Shown: piece after piece, positions 44,932 through 52,170 of the stretch
Layout: each line of letters opens with the position of its first letter
Position numbering within the stretch: the first letter of the stretch is position 1
NCBI RefSeq assembly: GCF_039539965.1
Contig: NZ_BAABED010000001.1
Coordinates: 2,294,001 to 2,358,000, forward strand
Length of the DNA stretch: 64,000 bases
Origin: Arthrobacter methylotrophus
GTDB lineage: Bacteria; Actinomycetota; Actinomycetes; Actinomycetales; Micrococcaceae
Direction of reading: 5' to 3'
Position numbers and translations under genes: made by a program
The notes under the pieces: model-generated
The model's database searches: none
The model's input: the letters and a program-made list of their open reading frames with translations, nothing else
Told to the model about the DNA's origin: nothing

Positions 44932-45519
44932 ATGAGTGATCTTGCGGCGGTCCTTGGTCGTATCGAGCTTGGCTTGAACGCTCTGGGGAGACAGGCAGTG
45001 TTAGAGAAATTGCTTCCGGGTAAAACTGGGTCCCGGGTCAGGGACTGCATCAATTCAGTTGCCCTGCCTTCCAATGCCCAGGTCGAGTCGCTGTTCGGGT
45101 GGCGCAACGGAACGAACACACAATCCGTGACGTCGCTTGATGACATTCATGTCTTCCCTGGCTTCTACTTCCTTTCGATTGAAGATGCGACAGCCAACTA
45201 CCGAGCTTTCCGCAATGATGATCGTTGGAGTCATGGATGGCTGCCCCTGTTTGCAAACGGAGGGGGCGACTTTTACGTGGTTGACCTCGCAAGTGATTGC
45301 CCAGGATCCGTTCGGCATTTCCGGATTGACGAGGACGAACATCCTCTCGAGTTCGAATCGATCGCGGCAATGGCAACCACAATGGCTGCAGCCTTTGAAA
45401 GAGGCACCTTCTTCGTCGACTCTGACGGCTACCTCGAAATGGACGACATCGCTTTTGCCGCGTTGGCCGCGGAACTAAACCCGCTTGTTCCTTGGTGGAA
45501 CGAGACCATTCAAGGCTAG
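44932..45519 (+). CDS. SMI1/KNR4 (SUKH) family protein, transposon cargo
   Basis: The 195-residue protein has the SUKH fold landmarks LPSNAQVESLFGWRNGTN, WLPLFANGGGDFYVVDL and a following acidic segment with FESIAAMATTMAAAFERGTFFVDSDGYLEMDD. SUKH proteins are mostly immunity proteins against polymorphic toxins; no toxin gene is adjacent. It is the only cargo gene inside the Tn7-like element, between its left end and tniQ, and faces the opposite way. The ribosome site before ATG 44932 is weak. Confidence 0.82.
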   Translation: MSDLAAVLGRIELGLNALGRQAVLEKLLPGKTGSRVRDCINSVALPSNAQVESLFGWRNGTNTQSVTSLDDIHVFPGFYFLSIEDATANYRAFRNDDRWSHGWLPLFANGGGDFYVVDLASDCPGSVRHFRIDEDEHPLEFESIAAMATTMAAAFERGTFFVDSDGYLEMDDIAFAALAAELNPLVPWWNETIQG

Positions 45520-45563
45520 GTAACGATCAAGTACGGTGTGACGGTCTCCGGGCCCAAGGTCCA

Positions 45564-46442
45564 TCATGGCTTGGGCGGGCTGATGGTGTCGGGTCCGCGG
45601 AATCCGGGTAGCCAGTCTGTGTCCATCCAGTGCCGTAGGGGGTCTGAGGCTCCGCGGGGGTGCCAGCCGTCAGTGAGTTCAATGCTGATGCGGTCCAGGA
45701 ATTGGTCGGGGTGGCGCGAGTGGGCTATTTCGTCCCAGTGTGGTGAGCTGATCGCGGCGGTGAGGGTGACGATGGCGGGGTAAAGCGAGGCGGCTACGAT
45801 GGCGTGGCTGTTGGCGTGCCGGGGCTGATCGGCTGCCAGTTCGTCGTAAATTCCGGTAGTGGCAGGGAAGTGATGTAACTGGTCGTACCAGGTCCAGTTG
45901 ATGACGCGGGCGACGTGGAAGGCTTTGCGGACTGTGGAGCGCCCGTGGCTGGTGATGAGGTTTTTGTGGTGGTGCCAGGCGGCGGTGATCTCCGGGGCCG
46001 CACGGATGGAGAACTGGTCCGTGAAACCGGCGACGCCCTCGCCGGTCCAGAGTCCATGACGCGGGCAGATGACCATTTCGTGGGTGGTGTAGATCTGCAC
46101 GTACCGGCCGGCGCCGTGGGCAAGTGCGCAGCGGTGGCAAGCGGCAGTGTGGGTTGTGCGGATGGGGCGTCCGGCCAGTTTCTGCCGCAGTGACGGGGCG
46201 GGGTCGTGCTGGCCAAGCTGCGGCATAGCGAGGACCAGAACGGCGGGGTCGTTGTTCGCCAAGACGGCAAGAGTTTCGAGCCATGGCCGGCGGCTGCTCT
46301 TCAGGAGCGTTCTGAGCTGTCGGGGCTGGAGGGAGTTGGCAGTTCCGAGCCGCCGGATAATGGAGGGAGTGGTCTCGTCTTTGTAGACGCGGACCGGGCG
46401 TGGCAGCGGCCGCGAAGGGATCCGCACTGCGGCGGTTGTCAT
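45564..46442 (-). CDS. tniQ: TniQ-family target-selection protein
   Basis: The 292-residue TniQ protein has a zinc-binding CHRCALAHGAG...ICPRHGLWTG motif (about 103-130) and helical flanks. TniQ/TnsD proteins bind the target site and recruit the TniB/TnsC ATPase. This short version contains only the TniQ domain plus a C-terminal helical part, without the long DNA-binding tail of TnsD. Its ATG overlaps the tniB stop by 4 bases. It is the last gene of the transposition operon. Confidence 0.82.
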   Translation of the reverse strand: MTTAAVRIPSRPLPRPVRVYKDETTPSIIRRLGTANSLQPRQLRTLLKSSRRPWLETLAVLANNDPAVLVLAMPQLGQHDPAPSLRQKLAGRPIRTTHTAACHRCALAHGAGRYVQIYTTHEMVICPRHGLWTGEGVAGFTDQFSIRAAPEITAAWHHHKNLITSHGRSTVRKAFHVARVINWTWYDQLHHFPATTGIYDELAADQPRHANSHAIVAASLYPAIVTLTAAISSPHWDEIAHSRHPDQFLDRISIELTDGWHPRGASDPLRHWMDTDWLPGFRGPDTISPPKP

Positions 46443-46915
46443 CGTGGGGCTGCAGTGGTCGTGGCCGGTCGTGGTGCGAGGGATTCGGCTGCGTGGTCGA
46501 TGCTGGTCTCGTTCAGCAGTTCGCGGTCGATTTTCTCGGTGCCGGTGAGGATGGCCATGATGGCGGCTTGGCGGATCAGGTGGGAGAGGCTACTGATGCT
46601 GCCGCCGGTGCGGTAGTGCAGATGCTGGGCCTGGGCGGTGAGGGTGCCGGGTTCGTGGTGGTGCAGGCGCAGGCCGTTTTCGAGGGTGGCGACCAGGGCT
46701 TCCCATTCTTCGGTGAACGGGAACGGGCCGGTGGTTTTGAGAACGGAGCGGGCGGAGATCTGCCGTCCGCGGAGCCCGGTGAACAGGCCGGAGTTTTCGA
46801 CGTTGATGCCGGCGTAGACGAAGGTGGCTGGCATGTGTTCGGTGAAGTATTTGAGGTGGTCTGACATGTCTTCGCCGGCGCTGGTGGCCAGGTTGAGGTT
46901 GTGGATCTCGTCGAT
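46439..46915 (-). pseudogene. tniB: TniB ATPase, C-terminal piece (split by Tn554-like element 2)
   Basis: These 159 codons carry the C-terminal half of the TniB AAA+ ATPase. It starts at the Walker B continuation DEIHNLNLATSAGEDMSDHLKYF, then the sensor 1 region TFVYAGINVENS, the arginine finger/sensor 2 segment and TGGSISSLSHLIRQAA. The N-terminal half is at 51613-52170. Joining them gives LVIVDEIHNLNL, a perfect Walker B. Translation of this half alone would need a start inside the nested element (a frame opens at 47035). Confidence 0.88.
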
Positions 46916-46926
46916 TTTACCGACCG
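46910..46926. repeat. Left end of Tn554-like element 2: core and inverted terminus
   Basis: The 6-bp core GTCGAT (46910-46915) is followed by TTTACCGACCG (46916-46926). The same 11 bases occur inverted at 51602-51612. The core differs from that at the other end (GTCCAC at 51613-51618), as expected if Tn554-like elements carry one hexamer from the previous site. Confidence 0.75.
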
Positions 46927-47104
46927 CAGGAGCTCGTGAAGCGGCTCTGAACTGCGACGATACATAGACTACATGTCCGCGACGGCGAGTTGGGGCCATT
47001 GCTGCAGCGTGTCGGGGTGGTCTCGGTGTTGGCAATGTGGTGCCGGCCCGGTGACCAGGGATTTCCTGGGCGCCGGGCCGGACGGAGCGGGACGGTCTGG
47101 ATTT

Positions 47105-47680
47105 TCAGCTGCCCGCGATCTGGGCTTCGAGATCGGCGACGCGCCGGTCCTGGAAGCGCAGGTTCGAGCGGGCGGCCTTGAGCCGCTCGTCGAGAGCGCG
47201 GTTCTCGGCGGTCAACTGGCGGACGCGCTGTTTGAGGGTGGTGTTCTCGGTGGTGATCCGCTGGACGGCTTCCTCGGTCCATTCGGCCTGCAGGTCACGG
47301 ATCTGGCCGAGGAGTTCACCGATGCGGGTGCGCTGGGTGAGGATCTCGGCCTGGGCGGCTTTGAGACCGTCTTCGGCGTTCAGGGCGCGTTCGCGCCAGG
47401 TCAGCTCGCGTTCGCTGTCCTGGTCGGCGAGCATCCGGGGCCGGTGTTCACCGGCCTCGGCCATCGCCGTTGCGATAGCGGTTCTGGCCTCGAAGTTGTC
47501 GTAGAGGAAGGTGCGCGAGACATCCGCCCGGCGGGCGACGGCGGCAACGCTGACCCGGGCCTTTTCGCGCCGGAGCCGGGCGATGGCCTGATGGACCCGC
47601 TCAAGGGCGGTTTCGGTCTTGCGGCGGCGGGCGGCCTGGGCCGCCGCCGTGCGGGGCTCAGGGACGGCAGCGGTGTTCAT
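47105..47680 (-). CDS. DUF6262/TnpC-like protein of Tn554-like element 2
   Basis: The 191-residue protein has an N-terminal HTH resembling TetR (TETALERVHQAIARLRREKARVSVAAVARRADVSRTFLYDN) followed by about 110 residues of strong coiled coil (LLGQIRDLQAEWTEEAVQRITTENTTLKQRVRQL). ATG 47680 overlaps the tnpB-like stop (ATGA). The upstream open frame to 47998 overlaps that gene and is ignored. As in Tn554, it probably aids or orients the recombinases. Confidence 0.83.
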   Translation of the reverse strand: MNTAAVPEPRTAAAQAARRRKTETALERVHQAIARLRREKARVSVAAVARRADVSRTFLYDNFEARTAIATAMAEAGEHRPRMLADQDSERELTWRERALNAEDGLKAAQAEILTQRTRIGELLGQIRDLQAEWTEEAVQRITTENTTLKQRVRQLTAENRALDERLKAARSNLRFQDRRVADLEAQIAGS

Positions 47681-50316
47681 GCGACGTCCTCTTCGGGGCT
47701 GATGTCCTCGATGGTGGACGTATCGCTGTATCCGCTGTACTCGCTCTCCTCGTCGTTGCCCGCGTCGGCGAGGTCGGTGGCGCGGAAGGCGGTGGACCAC
47801 ACGCGGTGAAAGTAGTCCTGGGGTTTGCGCAGGTCCAGGGCCAGGGCGTCCTCGAGGAGACCGAGGCCGGCCAGGGCCTTCTCCAGGCCATCGATGGCAC
47901 GGGCGGTGGGCTCGAAGTGCCGGTGGAGATAGTCGGCGGTGGCGTCGTCCGGGGCGCCTTCGGCCAGCAGCCGCCACTGCTCGCGCTTGCGGCGCCAATA
48001 GAGGAGGTCGGCGCCTGAGAGGACGAACTTGTCGCAGTTATGGCAGTCCAGGTTCCAGGGGCAGGCGCCGCCGGAGACGACGGGCTGGAAGGTGCAGAAC
48101 CCGCCCTCGGCCGGAGTGCTGCGGCGCGACAGGTCGATCGCCAGGGCCTGGGCCTGCTGGCGGGTGAGCGGGGCTGCGTCCCCGGCCAGGAGCTCGCCGG
48201 GTTGGGCCGTGCCGGGGCCGGCGACCCAGACGTGCTGAAGCACGTTCTCCAGGTCGGAGCTGGTCAGGTGGACGTAGTGCTCCGCCATCCGGTCACTGAC
48301 CTGTCCGAGGTATCGGCGGATGTGGGTCAGGGTCGCGCCGTGGCGCAGCAGGTTGGTGGCCAGGGTATGGCGCGCCTGGTGGGGGACGTAGTGGCCGAGG
48401 TCCATGGCGTCCACCCAGGGACGGAACCGGCTGTAGAACCACTGGTGGGTCAGCGAAGCCGTCCCGTCGTGGCTGCGGTAGGTCGTGGGAAACAGGGCCA
48501 GTCCGGCCCGTTGGGCTCCGGTCGGCCGGTGGCCGTAGCGGGCGGTGAAGCGGTCCAGGGTCTTGCGCTGGCGTTCGGCAAGGATCCCGTAGAGGCGTTC
48601 GGGTATGCGGATCGCGACATCGTAGTTGCCGACCTTGGTCTGGTCATGCCAGAACATCGCCAGGCCGCCGTAGCGGCCGATGCAGTCCCACCGCACCTTG
48701 ATTACCTCCCCGATGCGGCGGCCGGTGATGACGGTGGTCTCCCAGATGTCGCGGGCGCCGTTGTCGCTGGCGTCGTGGGTTGCGGCCAGTTCGGCAAGAT
48801 TCGCCTCGTCTGCCAGGGCCCGGGCGACCTCGTCGGGGAAGGGCCGACGCGCGGTCCGGCCGGTGGCGGCGCCGGCACTCGGAAACGCGATGATGAACTC
48901 CCGGTCCAGGCCCAGCCGTTCGACGGCGCCGCTGTCCAGGGCCCCGCGCATCAGTTTGCGGACGGCGTTGAACACCACCGACCGGGTGACGGTGGTGACG
49001 ATGCTCGCGGTCCCGTCCATCCGTTTGACGGCCAGCGAGGGGAGCCCATCGCGTTCGCGGTGGCGTTGGTCGGCGACGAACCTTTGGGCGTGCTCTTCCC
49101 GCAGGGCCGCCGGGTCGTGGCCACCGCCAGGGGCGTCGACTTCCAGGAAGGTTCCCAGCTCGACGGCTGCCCGGCGCAGGTTGTCGACCGGGCCGGCCGA
49201 GCGCGGGCAGCGCGGGGACCGGAGCAGGTCCGCCAGGTGGTCCCACGTCAGATCCCGCAGCCAGCGCTGCGGGATGCCGGTCAGGTCGAGGTGGCTCAAC
49301 CGGTGCGGGAACAGCACCCCGAAGTGCTCGGTCTCCAGGAACCCGGCGTCCCTGGCCTGCTCAGGGGTGAAGTAGACCAGGCGCAGCTCGTGCAGGATCT
49401 CCTTGGCGATCGCGGCGGAACCGCTGTCCACGCGCTCGAAGTCGAAGTCGACCAGCGAGTCCACCTCGAGTCTGCGGCAGGTGGTCACCAGCGACCGGAT
49501 CCGGACCAGGTCCCAGCGGCTGGGCCGGGTCCGGCGGGTGTGGACGGACAGCCCCCACTGGATCTCGGCGCGCACCAGGGGCCGCAGCCCGCGAAGATTG
49601 ATCTGCCCCGGCCACGGCTGGGCGATAACGGCAGCGCACCAGTCTTGGAACGCGGCCTGGTCGCCGTACCCGATCGGCACCGTCTTTCCGAACCTCTCGT
49701 ATTGCTGCCACCAGTTGTGCGGCATCGCGGCGTCCCCGGGCCGGCCGTCACGGCGGTAGCGGCTGCCGTGCCACGCGCACAGCCCCAGCGGGGAGTCTGC
49801 CAGATTCGGGCAGACGACCGCACCGCAGCGCCCGTAGCCGGGGCACGCCGGTTCGCCGCTGACCCAGGCAGCGAAGGAGCCGCTGTCCTCTCCCTCGCCC
49901 TTGCGTGCGGCCCAGCGGCTCACATGGCGCTGGCACAGCCCCAGGTCATTGCCGGCTGCAGGGCGCTCAGGGCAGATCCGGCAGATGGCCTCTTCCGCTC
50001 CGGCGCGCCGGTCCAGGCCCTGGGCGGCGGACACGAAGGCGGCCCTGCCCACGCCGTGCCCGCTGTCACGGGTCCACTGACGCTGATGCTCCGAGCACAG
50101 GTCCGACCCGCCCGTGCGGGTGCGTTCGCATCCCTGGACCACGCACTCCCACCGGTAGATCGCGTGGCCACGCGGGATCGCGATGACCTCCGGGCGGAAG
50201 ATCGGGTCGAACGACGGCCCGCTGATCAGCGCGGTCAGGATCTCCAGCCGGTCCCGGCCGACCCGGTCCGGACGCCCGGCGAACAACGGCCGAAGGTACT
50301 CCTGCCGCCGCATCAC
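47677..50316 (-). CDS. TnpB-like tyrosine recombinase of Tn554-like element 2
   Basis: The 879-residue protein has N-terminal zinc clusters (CVVQGCERTRTGGSDLCSEHQRQW, CRICPERPAAGNDLGLCQRH, CPGYGRCGAVVCPNLADSPLGLCAWH), a helical core-binding region, and a catalytic domain with Arg in TGRRIGEVIKV, HQARHTLATNLL, and Tyr in EHYVHLTSSD. The C-terminal Cys cluster GGACPWNLDCHNCDKF follows. Both this and element 1's version end in a similar Cys-rich tail. ATG 50316 overlaps the tnpA-like stop. Confidence 0.88.
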   Translation of the reverse strand: MMRRQEYLRPLFAGRPDRVGRDRLEILTALISGPSFDPIFRPEVIAIPRGHAIYRWECVVQGCERTRTGGSDLCSEHQRQWTRDSGHGVGRAAFVSAAQGLDRRAGAEEAICRICPERPAAGNDLGLCQRHVSRWAARKGEGEDSGSFAAWVSGEPACPGYGRCGAVVCPNLADSPLGLCAWHGSRYRRDGRPGDAAMPHNWWQQYERFGKTVPIGYGDQAAFQDWCAAVIAQPWPGQINLRGLRPLVRAEIQWGLSVHTRRTRPSRWDLVRIRSLVTTCRRLEVDSLVDFDFERVDSGSAAIAKEILHELRLVYFTPEQARDAGFLETEHFGVLFPHRLSHLDLTGIPQRWLRDLTWDHLADLLRSPRCPRSAGPVDNLRRAAVELGTFLEVDAPGGGHDPAALREEHAQRFVADQRHRERDGLPSLAVKRMDGTASIVTTVTRSVVFNAVRKLMRGALDSGAVERLGLDREFIIAFPSAGAATGRTARRPFPDEVARALADEANLAELAATHDASDNGARDIWETTVITGRRIGEVIKVRWDCIGRYGGLAMFWHDQTKVGNYDVAIRIPERLYGILAERQRKTLDRFTARYGHRPTGAQRAGLALFPTTYRSHDGTASLTHQWFYSRFRPWVDAMDLGHYVPHQARHTLATNLLRHGATLTHIRRYLGQVSDRMAEHYVHLTSSDLENVLQHVWVAGPGTAQPGELLAGDAAPLTRQQAQALAIDLSRRSTPAEGGFCTFQPVVSGGACPWNLDCHNCDKFVLSGADLLYWRRKREQWRLLAEGAPDDATADYLHRHFEPTARAIDGLEKALAGLGLLEDALALDLRKPQDYFHRVWSTAFRATDLADAGNDEESEYSGYSDTSTIEDISPEEDVA

Positions 50317-51500
50317 GCCTCACCCCAGACCGCGCGCAGTGCGGCGTCGAACGCCGGGTCGTGGACGTCGACGTGCCCGTAGACCTCATCGACCATCGCC
50401 GCCGACGCCCAACCGCCCGCGTCACGGGCGATCAGCAGGTTGCCGTCCGCGGCGTCAAGAACCGCTGAAGCAAACGTGTGCCGGAAGGCATGAGGTTTCA
50501 CGAGCCCCAGACCGGCGCGTTTCCCGGCCCGGCCGAGCATCCGCCGGGCCCCGACCGGGGACCACGGCTGACCGGTATCGGTGCCATGCAGCTGGACCAG
50601 GAGCATGCCGTGGCCGGCGCCGGCCGGGTACTCGGTGATGACGTACTCGAAGTAGGCGTGCACCATCGCCGGACTGACCCGCTTGATCAGCCCGCCGGTC
50701 ACAATGCCGTGCTCGACCCGCCAGGGATGCTTGGTCTTCGCCTCGGCCCGGTTCGGGTTTCCCGGACGGTGGCAGACGTGCAGGTGCGGGGCGCGACACT
50801 CGCCGCACCCCGCGTTCTCCCGCAGGTGCAGGTCGACCATGTGCAGCCCGCACAATTCACCGATCCGCAGGCCACCGTCCGCGAGCCAGGTCACCACCAG
50901 CCGGTCCCGGGCCGCATTCACGGCGGCCAGCAGCTTCCCTCTTGCGCCGTCCGGGAGCATCTTCGGATGCCGGCGGTGCGGCCCCGAGGGCGCGAGCTGG
51001 TTGGCCGGCAGCGTGGACTTCACGTGCCCGAGGAAGGACCGGCGCCGGTCCGCCCGCGACGGCAGCCGGGACGTGTCGAGCTTCCTGCCGAGCTCCCCGT
51101 TGATGCCGAGGGAGGACTGGTGCAGGTAGAAGCCCTTCAGACAGGCCGCCGCAGTAGACAGGGCCGAGCGTCCGTAGGGGCGCTTGCCGACCCTCCACGG
51201 TTCGCCGAGCGGCATGCGGACCTCGGCGCCGACGATGCCCATGTAGCGCTCAAGGTCCCGCAGCCGGACCTTGTCCAAGGCCAGGCATTCGCGCTCCAGC
51301 CACCGCAGGTGGTCCACCAGGTAGTACGCGTACGTCTTCTGCGTCCCCGAACCGTCATGCCGCCGCAGGAACCGGTCCGCCTCCTCATGGACTGTCCCCT
51401 CGGGCCACACGATCGTCCACGACCGCTGCCCGTCCTTCCGATTGATCTGCTGGACCCTCAGGTCCCCGACCACCACACGCTGTACCACTTCGTCCTCCAA
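50313..51500 (-). CDS. TnpA-like tyrosine recombinase of Tn554-like element 2
   Basis: The 395-residue recombinase has an N-terminal core-binding domain (HDGSGTQKTYAYYLVDHLRWLE) and catalytic residues Arg in DGGLRIGELCGLH, a Cys insertion (NAGCGECRAPHLHVCHR), HAFRHTFASAVL and Tyr in DEVYGHVDVHD. It is the first gene of the element, 112 bases from the right terminus. The in-frame ATG at 51500 is used; the region just upstream lacks a strong ribosome site. Confidence 0.87.
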   Translation of the reverse strand: MEDEVVQRVVVGDLRVQQINRKDGQRSWTIVWPEGTVHEEADRFLRRHDGSGTQKTYAYYLVDHLRWLERECLALDKVRLRDLERYMGIVGAEVRMPLGEPWRVGKRPYGRSALSTAAACLKGFYLHQSSLGINGELGRKLDTSRLPSRADRRRSFLGHVKSTLPANQLAPSGPHRRHPKMLPDGARGKLLAAVNAARDRLVVTWLADGGLRIGELCGLHMVDLHLRENAGCGECRAPHLHVCHRPGNPNRAEAKTKHPWRVEHGIVTGGLIKRVSPAMVHAYFEYVITEYPAGAGHGMLLVQLHGTDTGQPWSPVGARRMLGRAGKRAGLGLVKPHAFRHTFASAVLDAADGNLLIARDAGGWASAAMVDEVYGHVDVHDPAFDAALRAVWGEA

Positions 51501-51601
51501 ACCGACACCAGAACATGACGAACGTCCCGGTCCCGGTCGGTAAACGGGCCCGTGACGATCGGATCACAGGCTCGAACGGACATCACGAACAACACAAATC
51601 A

Positions 51602-51618
51602 CGGTCGGTAAAGTCCAC
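51602..51618. repeat. Right end of Tn554-like element 2: inverted terminus and core
   Basis: CGGTCGGTAAA (51602-51612) is the exact inverse of the left terminus, followed by GTCCAC (51613-51618), the hexamer in the Walker B codons for Val-Asp of tniB. Confidence 0.75.
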
Positions 51619-52170
51619 GATGACGAGGTCTGTCTTTGCGTCTGTGAGGACCTGGCAGACGGCGTCGGCGATGTCGGTGACGTTCTGGCGGGGGCGTTGG
51701 GGCAGTCCGAGGAAGTTGGCGAATTCGCTGGCCAGTTTCCGGGGCGAGCCTTTGGGTGGCGTGGTGATGTAGACGACGGGGATGCGGTCCTGTCTGGGGT
51801 ACTTCCGCTTGATCAATAGCTCATGCGTTTTGCCGAGGAGTTTGATGGCGGTGGTTTTGCCGGAGGCCCAGGGGCCGGAGACTACCAGTCCGCGCCGGGC
51901 GCTGATCTCACGCTGGTTGAGCATCATCAACAGCCGGCCCTGGTTCGTGATGGAGCGCACGGTTGAGGTTTCCACGATGACCAGTTCGGAGTGGTAGCTG
52001 ATACGTTGCTCGTCGTAGCGTTCACGCTCGATGGCACTCATAGCCGCCAGTACCGCCGGGTCGGGCGGATCCATCTCGGGCGCGACTGAACTGACGAAGC
52101 TCCGCCAGCCCTGCAAAGTCGTGGTTGGCGCGCGGCTGGCGCTGGGAAGTTCTGCTGTTTCTACCACCAT
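51613..52170 (-). pseudogene. tniB: TniB ATPase, N-terminal piece (split by Tn554-like element 2)
   Basis: These 186 codons encode the N-terminal half of the TniB ATPase: a helical leader, Walker A in VVSGPWASGKTTAIKLLG (about residue 95), and the strand TDLVIVD that should continue into DEIHN. Instead translation enters the element and stops after FTDRDLCCS. ATG 52170 overlaps the tniA stop by 10 bases. The truncated product keeps the P-loop but not Walker B, so it should not hydrolyse ATP. The rest is at 46439-46915. Confidence 0.88.

Larger units (their letters stand above)
46916..51612 (-). mobile_element. Tn554-like element 2, inserted in tniB
   Basis: This 4697-bp element has perfect 11-bp inverted termini (TTTACCGACCG) and sits in the Walker B codons of tniB. 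Its three overlapping genes are tnpA-like (50313-51500), tnpB-like (47677-50316) and tnpC-like (47105-47680), the same order as in element 1, again without cargo. The proteins of the two elements are only distantly alike, so they are separate arrivals and not a duplication. Excision across the hexamer core restores the TniB frame. Confidence 0.85.

Noticed and set aside
48040..50382. Open rightward frame of 780 codons
   Set aside because: It lies antisense to the TnpB-like recombinase, whose zinc and catalytic motifs are clear. Its translation is Gly/Ala/Val/Arg-rich without any domain, a usual shadow in high-GC DNA.
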